19,456 bases of DNA from JAENWH01 sp038248745 (lineage in GTDB: Bacteria > Bacillota > Clostridia > Peptostreptococcales > Anaerovoracaceae). A program made the position numbers and the translations under genes. The notes below the pieces were generated by a model that searched no databases, was not told where the DNA came from, and saw nothing but the letters and a program-made list of their open reading frames with translations. Positions 15,226 to 19,456 of the stretch are shown in pieces; within the stretch, counting starts at the first letter, position 1, and each line of letters begins with the position of its first letter. Location of the stretch: assembly GCA_038248745.1 (NCBI GenBank), contig JBBRXC010000017.1:1-19456 (forward strand), written 5' to 3'.

Positions 15226-15336
15226 GAAAAATTGACTGTTTTTGAATGAAAAAGTTGATTTTTTTTGTACGAAAAATTGACTGGTTTTGAATGAAATAAT
15301 TGTAGTTTTTTTTTGCACGAAAAAATTGACTCGCGC
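15226..15336 (+). repeat. Tandem repeat array upstream of tRNA-Val, about 2.4 units of 45-48 bp
   Basis: Units at 15226-15270 (45 bp), 15271-15318 (48 bp) and a partial third from 15319. Each starts GAAAAATTGACT and continues with TTTTGAATGAAA, then a T-run and TGTAC/TGCAC. Each unit therefore contains TTGACT (15232, 15277, 15326), but only the last has a -10 box at the right distance. The reverse-strand open frame over this array is low-complexity and I do not call it as a gene. The rest of 15182-15225 shows nothing recognisable. Confidence 0.75.
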
Positions 15337-15354
15337 TAAAATGGATGGTATGAT
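15326..15354 (+). promoter_or_regulatory. Promoter of tRNA-Val
   Basis: TTGACT (15326-15331), a 17-bp spacer, and TATGAT (15349-15354) preceded by TGG (extended -10). Transcription would start near 15361, giving a leader of about 55 nt before the tRNA. Confidence 0.7.
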
Positions 15355-15414
15355 AAATAAAATGTAAGTAGCCCCTGATGTCAAAGAATACTCAGTGGCG
15401 CTGCCGAAAAGTAT

Positions 15415-15490
15415 GGGCGATTAACTCAGCTGGTAGAGTGTCACCTCGACAAGGTGGAAGTCGTTGGTTCGAGCCCAATATCGCCCACCA
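15415..15490 (+). tRNA. tRNA-Val (anticodon GAC), with C at position 33
   Basis: A 76-nt cloverleaf with encoded CCA. Acceptor stem GGGCGAT pairs with ATCGCCC; D stem ACTC/GAGT; anticodon stem TCACC/GGTGG (15441-15445 with 15453-15457, one T-G wobble); T stem GTTGG/CCAAT around TTCGAGC; discriminator A, then CCA. The 7-nt anticodon loop is TCGACAA, with anticodon GAC at 15448-15450 (valine). Position 33, almost always U in tRNAs, is C here. A terminator follows at once. Confidence 0.9.
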
Positions 15491-15503
15491 AAAAAATAAA
15501 AAC

Positions 15504-15545
15504 GCTCCAACCCTTGCAAACGCTTGGATTGGAGCAGTTTTTTAT
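15504..15545 (+). terminator. Bidirectional terminator shared by tRNA-Val and tRNA-Glu
   Basis: Stem GCTCCAA (15504-15510) with TTGGAGC (15529-15535), extendable inward past one mismatch. It is followed on the forward strand by a T-run (15538-15543) and on the reverse strand by a T-rich run, so it can end both convergent tRNA transcripts. Confidence 0.8.
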
Positions 15546-15620
15546 TGGTACCCCGTGGGGGAATTGAACCCCCGACCCCGCCGTGAGAGGGCGATGTCTT
15601 GACCACTTGACCAACGGGAC
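15546..15620 (-). tRNA. tRNA-Glu (anticodon CTC)
   Basis: A 75-nt cloverleaf on the reverse strand with encoded CCA (15546-15548). Acceptor GTCCCGT pairs with ACGGGGT (two G-U wobbles at the end); anticodon stem TCGCC/GGCGG; anticodon loop CTCTCAC with anticodon CTC at 15585-15587, reading GAG; T stem GGGGG/CCCCC around TTCAATT. The overall pattern (GTCAAGTGGTCAAGAC D arm, GGCGG anticodon stem) is that of tRNA-Glu. Its likely charging enzyme, GltX, is encoded in the same window. Confidence 0.92.
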
Positions 15621-15632
15621 ATGTACCTTTCT

Positions 15633-15660
15633 ATTATAGCACAAAAGCAACACAAATCAA
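15633..15660 (-). promoter_or_regulatory. Promoter of tRNA-Glu
   Basis: Reverse strand: TTGATT (15660-15655), a 16-bp spacer and TATAAT (15638-15633) with TGC before it (extended -10). It lies 12 bp upstream of the tRNA 5' end. Confidence 0.65.
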
Positions 15661-15728
15661 TGTTAATTTTCGATTTTGCCTAGACGGTTTTGTCTCAAAC
15701 TTTGCCTCGGACATGCTATTTTCTGATT

Positions 15729-16040
15729 CTACTTGGCAGGAAGCCATTTTGCATCCCCTGAAAGATTGTCGTAACCGGGATGGTTGTCAAACCGTACGAT
15801 ACCAACCTGAATTTTACCCTCTACAGCTTCGGTGACCATTGCGTGACCCATTGTTCCAAAGCCACCGCATAATTCAATCATTAGAACGCCTTCTTCTGCT
15901 AGATTCTTTGCCTCACTGCAGGCCATATCATAGCTGCCGACACCCACAACAATCATTTCCCCCTGTCCAAGATCCATAACCATCCGTTGAGGTTCAAGAA
16001 TGGTTCCGTTAATAAATAAAAAGCATACTTTTCTTTTCAT
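15729..16040 (-). CDS. Small protein of unknown function with an ELCGGFG motif
   Basis: A 103-residue soluble protein. I recognise the general type (small clostridial proteins with a central GG-F-G segment, possibly the DUF6506 group) but cannot give a function. Visible features are an N-terminal hydrophobic strand KVCFLFING at 4-12, a strand MIVVGVGSYDMA at 29-40, ELCGGFGTMGHAM at 56-68 and VGIVRFDNHPGYDNLSG at 79-95, alternating strands and helices that suggest a small alpha/beta domain. No signal peptide or membrane segment is present. AAAGGATAAAA upstream of the ATG at 16040 (reverse) is a fair ribosome binding site, and a strong promoter lies at 16080-16108. It is divergent from thrC. 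Codon use looks like its neighbours. Confidence 0.75.
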   Translation of the reverse strand: MKRKVCFLFINGTILEPQRMVMDLGQGEMIVVGVGSYDMACSEAKNLAEEGVLMIELCGGFGTMGHAMVTEAVEGKIQVGIVRFDNHPGYDNLSGDAKWLPAK

Positions 16041-16079
16041 GATATTTTATCCTTTCAAATTCAACTGATAATAAACTAA

Positions 16080-16108
16080 ATTATACACTGAAATGTGGGG
16101 CCTCACAA
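16080..16108 (-). promoter_or_regulatory. Promoter of the small unknown-function gene
   Basis: Reverse strand TTGTGA (16108-16103), a 17-bp spacer and TATAAT (16085-16080). Its -35 is only 9 bp from the -35 of the divergent thrC promoter, so one bound regulator could affect both. Confidence 0.65.
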
Positions 16109-16117
16109 GATAGGTGA

Positions 16118-16146
16118 TTGAAATTAACCTCATAATTTGTTACAAT
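16118..16146 (+). promoter_or_regulatory. Promoter of thrC and the MFS gene
   Basis: TTGAAA (16118-16123), a 17-bp spacer and TACAAT (16141-16146) with TGT before it (extended -10). The leader is only about 25 nt and contains just the ribosome binding site, so there is no room for a T-box or attenuator. Confidence 0.65.
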
Positions 16147-16177
16147 TGATTGATATGAAAAAAAGGAGAACAAGCAG

Positions 16178-17650
16178 ATGATTAATTATTACAGCACAAG
16201 AGGCAGTATCGATAAAAAAACAGCAGCACAGGCGGTTATACAGGGTATGGCTGAGGACAGAGGCCTGTATGTTCCAGATAGAATACCAGAATTGGGATTT
16301 AAGCCAGAAGAAATGGTGGGAAAGACCTATCAAGAAATCGCGCTTTCTGTGATTTCCAGTTTTTTTACGGATTATACGGCAGAAGAAATGAAAGCCTGCA
16401 TTGATGGCGCTTACGATGGAAAATTTGAAGCAACTGAAATTGCTCCGATTGTTGAGGCTGGAGGCGCATGGTTCCTTGAGCTTTATCATGGGAAAACGGC
16501 AGCTTTTAAGGACATGGCCTTATCAATTCTTCCCTATTTACTGACAACCGCGATGAAGAAGGAAAAGGAAGACAAAAAAATCCGTATTCTAACAGCCACC
16601 TCAGGGGATACCGGCAAAGCAGCACTTGAAGGTTTTGCAGACGTTGCAGGAACAGAAATTATTGTGTTTTACCCGAACCAGGGAGTAAGCCAGGTACAGG
16701 AAAGACAGATGGTAACCCAGGATGGGGAAAACACAAAGGTATATGCCATCAATGGTAATTTTGATGATGCCCAGACCGGCGTGAAAAAGATTTTCAACGA
16801 CGAAAACCTTGCAAAAGAACTGGCTGAAAAAGGCATTAAACTTTCGTCTGCAAATTCAATCAATATAGGTAGGTTGGTGCCTCAGGTTGCCTATTACGTA
16901 TATGCCTATATAAAGTTAATAGAAAAAAAGATCATTAAACCAGGGGAAAAGATGAACGTTGTCGTACCAACAGGGAATTTCGGTAATATTCTGGCCGCTT
17001 ATTATGCGAAAAAAATGGGGATCGGCATCAATAAATTAATATGTGCATCTAATGAAAATAAGGTGTTGACGGATTTTATAAACAGCGGTGAGTATAATAT
17101 TAACAGAGATTTCTATTTGACGAATTCGCCGTCTATGGATATTCTTATTTCCTCAAATCTTGAAAGGCTACTTTACCATTTAAGTGGCAATAATGGAGAA
17201 GAGATTAAAGGCCTAATGGAGAGTCTGGATAAGGAAAAGGTATATCAGGTCAGTTCCACGATAAAAGAAGGGCTGAAGGATTTTTACGGCGGCTACGCTG
17301 ATATTGAGGAGACAAACCGGACAATAGGTGCAATGTATTATGACAACGGCTACTTGATGGATACGCACACAGCGGTTGCCTACAAGGTATATGAAGATTA
17401 TAAAAAAGAAACTGGAGATCAGACGCCAGCTATCATCGCTTCCACGGCAAGTGCTTATAAATTTGCAGATAGTGTAACGGAAGCCATTGGACTTGATGTG
17501 GAAGAGGATGGTTTCGCCAACGTGAGAAAGCTGAATGAAAAGACAAAAGTCAGAATCCCAGCAGGATTAAAAGGGCTTGAAAACAAGGTGATCAAACACA
17601 CTGAAGTGCTGGACATTGATCAAATGAAAGAATCGGTTAGAAGAAAGTGA
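16178..17650 (+). CDS. thrC: Threonine synthase
   Basis: A 490-residue fold-type II PLP enzyme that converts O-phosphohomoserine to threonine. The start MINYYSTRGS and the segment AEDRGLYVPDRIPEL at 25-39 are typical of the longer (class with extended N-terminus) threonine synthases. The PLP lysine is Lys111 in AAFKDMAL, and the phosphate-binding loop is TSGDTGKAA at 141-149, with NSINIGRLVPQ and PTGNFGNI further on. AAAGGAG about 10 bp upstream supports ATG 16178. Its stop overlaps the start of the MFS gene by four bases (GTGA), so the two are translationally coupled. hom and thrB are not in the window. Confidence 0.95.
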   Translation: MINYYSTRGSIDKKTAAQAVIQGMAEDRGLYVPDRIPELGFKPEEMVGKTYQEIALSVISSFFTDYTAEEMKACIDGAYDGKFEATEIAPIVEAGGAWFLELYHGKTAAFKDMALSILPYLLTTAMKKEKEDKKIRILTATSGDTGKAALEGFADVAGTEIIVFYPNQGVSQVQERQMVTQDGENTKVYAINGNFDDAQTGVKKIFNDENLAKELAEKGIKLSSANSINIGRLVPQVAYYVYAYIKLIEKKIIKPGEKMNVVVPTGNFGNILAAYYAKKMGIGINKLICASNENKVLTDFINSGEYNINRDFYLTNSPSMDILISSNLERLLYHLSGNNGEEIKGLMESLDKEKVYQVSSTIKEGLKDFYGGYADIEETNRTIGAMYYDNGYLMDTHTAVAYKVYEDYKKETGDQTPAIIASTASAYKFADSVTEAIGLDVEEDGFANVRKLNEKTKVRIPAGLKGLENKVIKHTEVLDIDQMKESVRRK

Positions 17651-19041
17651 CAAACAAATTGACAGGAAAATATTCGAAAGAGCAAATGGCGATAATTTAT
17701 GTGGTCTTAATCACATCGTTTGTCACTACTTTTACCGGCAGCGCTCTAAATTTGTCAATTCCGAATATGGGAGATGAATTCAACGTAAGTGCACAATTCC
17801 TCGGATGGGTTGTTACTGCTTACATGTTAGCAGTAGCTGCTTTGTCGGTTCCTTTTGGCAGATTTGCCGACCTGACAAACAGAAAAAGGGTTTTTACAAT
17901 TGGGATTTTTATATTTGCAACAGCTTCACTTCTTTCAGCCTTTGCATGGAATATCATGATTTTGATTTTTCTGCGAGTATTGCAAGGAATTGGCGGGGCA
18001 ATGATTTTCAGCACAAATACAGCAACGCTGATCAGCGCCTTCCCCGGAAATCAGAGGGGTAAAGTGCTTGGTTATGCCATCGCGGCAACCTATATAGGCC
18101 TTTCTGCTGGACCGGTTGTGGGAGGAATTCTAAACCATTACCTAGGATGGCGGTCCATATTTCTTTTTACTTTCCTTTTAACTGCTATTGTTCTTTTCGT
18201 CGCATTAAAATATTTGCCATCGTCAAAAAGTAAAGTGGAAGGGAACTTTGACATCAGCGGTAACCTTTTATACATTTCAACAATAATGTTCATCATGTAT
18301 GGCTTGTCAACATTATCAACCGGTAGTTACCCTTTGGTCTTGATTACGATAGGCACAGGGCTTCTTGTGCTCTTCATATTACACGAAAGAAAAACGTTGA
18401 ATCCCATCATAAATATTGGACTTTTCGCTAGCAATCCTACTTATACGGCGTCAAATCTCATCGCATTATTAAATTATGGCGCAACTTTTGCCATCGGATA
18501 TTTGATGTCTATATATCTTCAGGTTGTAATGGGGTATTCATCTCAGGTGGCAGGAATGATTTTGATTATTCAACCCATCATTATGGCCATGGGATCCCCT
18601 TATATGGGTAGGCTTTCAGACAGAGTCTCCCCATACAAGCTGGCATCTATAGGAATGGGAATTTGCGCACTGGGACTTTTGTTTTTTGTATTTATTACAG
18701 AGACTACCTCTCTTTGGTTTATCATGCTGGCCTTAGTAATCTCAGGGATTGGATTTGCGGTTTTTTCTTCGCCAAACACCAACGCGGTTATGGCGTGCGT
18801 GGATAAAAAAGATTACGGAGTGGCTTCCTCAGTTCTTGCCACGATGCGATCCCTTGGGCATACCTCAAGCATGGCAATCGTTACCATCATTGTCGGGATG
18901 TATATGGGAAACCAGTCCTTATCAGAGGCATCCCCTTTATTGCTCATAGAAACCATCCATACGGCATTTAAAATATTTGTGGGAATCTGCATTTTTGGTA
19001 TATTTATCAAACCAATCATAACCAGGACAAAGAGGGTGTAA
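17647..19041 (+). CDS. MFS transporter of the DHA2 (EmrB/QacA) drug:H+ antiporter type
   Basis: A 464-residue major-facilitator protein, hydrophobic almost throughout. It has the DHA2-type first helix motif (GSALNLSIPNM at 31-41), GWVVTAYMLA at 53-62, the loop 2-3 motif FGRFADLTNRKRVF at 70-83, RVLQGIGGAMIFS at 109-121 and the antiporter motif C region GLSAGPVVGGIL in helix 5. The family exports drugs, and some members export metabolites; the substrate here is unknown. It starts with GTG at 17647 inside the last codons of thrC (overlap GTGA), with only a weak GA-rich ribosome binding site, so translation probably depends on thrC. Coupling to thrC allows the guess that it exports threonine or a related amino acid, but nothing in the protein proves that. 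No terminator is seen directly after it. Confidence 0.9.
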   Translation: MTNKLTGKYSKEQMAIIYVVLITSFVTTFTGSALNLSIPNMGDEFNVSAQFLGWVVTAYMLAVAALSVPFGRFADLTNRKRVFTIGIFIFATASLLSAFAWNIMILIFLRVLQGIGGAMIFSTNTATLISAFPGNQRGKVLGYAIAATYIGLSAGPVVGGILNHYLGWRSIFLFTFLLTAIVLFVALKYLPSSKSKVEGNFDISGNLLYISTIMFIMYGLSTLSTGSYPLVLITIGTGLLVLFILHERKTLNPIINIGLFASNPTYTASNLIALLNYGATFAIGYLMSIYLQVVMGYSSQVAGMILIIQPIIMAMGSPYMGRLSDRVSPYKLASIGMGICALGLLFFVFITETTSLWFIMLALVISGIGFAVFSSPNTNAVMACVDKKDYGVASSVLATMRSLGHTSSMAIVTIIVGMYMGNQSLSEASPLLLIETIHTAFKIFVGICIFGIFIKPIITRTKRV

Positions 19042-19216
19042 GTATTTGTGTCGTGGTGTTCGCAGCAGGATTAAAGTAGCGGTGATAGGGCTAAATTATC
19101 CGGGCTTGGGACGGTTAAAGAGGTTAAATTATGGTTGCTAAAAAAGTTGGGTTCGAGACGGTCAATGCGGGTATTGAGTTTCATTCAAGAAGATGCAATC
19201 CATTTTGAGAAATAAC

Positions 19217-19245
19217 TTGCAAAAGTAGTGATAATATGGTAAATT
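19217..19245 (+). promoter_or_regulatory. Possible promoter of tRNA-Ser
   Basis: TTGCAA (19217-19222), a 17-bp spacer and TAAATT (19240-19245) with TGG before it. The match is moderate. The rest of the gap 19042-19216 shows no gene or hairpin I can support. Confidence 0.4.
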
Positions 19246-19282
19246 ATTTATTGTGCCTACAGAACAGGCATGTATGATATTT

Positions 19283-19370
19283 GGAGGATTGACCGAGTGG
19301 CTAAGGAGCCTGATTGGAAATCAGGTAAGGTGTTAAAGCCCCGTGGGTTCGAGTCCCATGTCCTCCGCCA
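19283..19370 (+). tRNA. tRNA-Ser (anticodon GGA)
   Basis: An 88-nt class II tRNA with encoded CCA. Acceptor GGAGGAT pairs with GTCCTCC (one T-G wobble); anticodon stem CCTGA/TCAGG encloses loop TTGGAAA, anticodon GGA (reads UCC/UCU). The long variable arm (TAAGGTGTTAAAGCCC) is typical of serine; the T arm is GTGGG-TTCGAGT-CCCAT, with discriminator G. A terminator follows after 4 nt. Confidence 0.95.
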
Positions 19371-19374
19371 ATAA

Positions 19375-19409
19375 CAAAACAGAGACCCTTGTGGTCTCTG
19401 TTTTGTTTT
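19375..19409 (+). terminator. Terminator of tRNA-Ser
   Basis: A perfect 13-bp stem (19375-19387 with 19393-19405), 5-nt loop, followed by TTTTG. It sits 4 nt after the tRNA CCA. Confidence 0.85.
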
Positions 19410-19456
19410 GCCCGGAGACAGGACGAGAACCCACGGGAGTGGGTGAGAAAGTCCCA

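Noticed and set aside
15226..15336. CRISPR-like array
   Set aside because: Units are directly adjacent with no unique spacers, number only about 2.4, and there are no cas genes.
15046..15384. Reverse-strand 112-codon frame with repeated FFVQKK-like peptides
   Set aside because: It covers the end of malQ and the AT-rich tandem repeat array; the peptide repeats simply mirror the DNA repeats.
19131..19208. 25-codon open frame downstream of the MFS gene
   Set aside because: It has a weak ribosome binding site, no recognisable features and expected-by-chance length.

Overview
The window looks like a chromosomal segment of a low-GC anaerobic Firmicute, most likely class Clostridia. This rests on the AT-rich sequence, strong AGGAGG-type ribosome binding sites, EtfAB of the clostridial type, a roughly 550-residue clostridial-style GluRS, a [NiFe]-hydrogenase maturation operon, and tRNA genes with encoded CCA. 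I cannot name a species. No phage, insertion sequence or CRISPR array is visible. Most of the window is ordinary metabolic and housekeeping content, and the unusual material is mainly in the intergenic regions.

Layout from left to right: the 3' end of etfB followed by etfA (electron-transfer flavoprotein). A 290-bp intergenic region follows, with a GGGCTT-type palindromic repeat and two strong hairpin terminators. Next is a reverse-strand Na+-dependent NSS-family amino-acid transporter. Divergent from it is a seven-gene operon hypA-hypB-hypF-(YbaK-like deacylase)-hypC-hypD-hypE at about 3410-9666. It encodes the complete core machinery that builds the Fe(CN)2CO group (HypC, D, E, F) and inserts nickel (HypA, B). 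No hydrogenase structural gene or maturation protease is present, so the client enzyme must be encoded elsewhere. The operon is tightly packed with overlapping or abutting genes and has a canonical promoter upstream of hypA plus a possible internal promoter at the hypF stop codon.

A second complex palindromic region (9675-9828) separates hypE from the convergent glutamyl-tRNA synthetase gene gltX (reverse strand). Then come a hotdog-fold acyl-CoA thioesterase, a DEAD-box RNA helicase and malQ (4-alpha-glucanotransferase) on the forward strand. tRNA-Val(GAC) and tRNA-Glu(CTC) genes converge on one shared bidirectional terminator. They are followed by a small conserved-type protein of unknown function (reverse strand), the divergent thrC (threonine synthase), a DHA2-type MFS exporter translationally coupled to thrC, and tRNA-Ser(GGA) with its terminator at the right edge.

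The most interesting items are: (1) a two-part intergenic module found at two gene 3' ends, a GGGCTT palindrome followed by a hairpin whose arms carry DnaA-box-like 9-mers; (2) a hyp operon with an embedded tRNA-deacylase-like gene; (3) HypB with a natural C-terminal five-histidine tail that overlaps the hypF start; (4) a HypF with an enlarged, internally duplicated linker; (5) tandem repeats that copy a -35-like element upstream of tRNA-Val, and a tRNA-Val with C rather than U at position 33. I see no convincing wholly new multi-gene system. The repeat/DnaA-box module is the best candidate for something undescribed.
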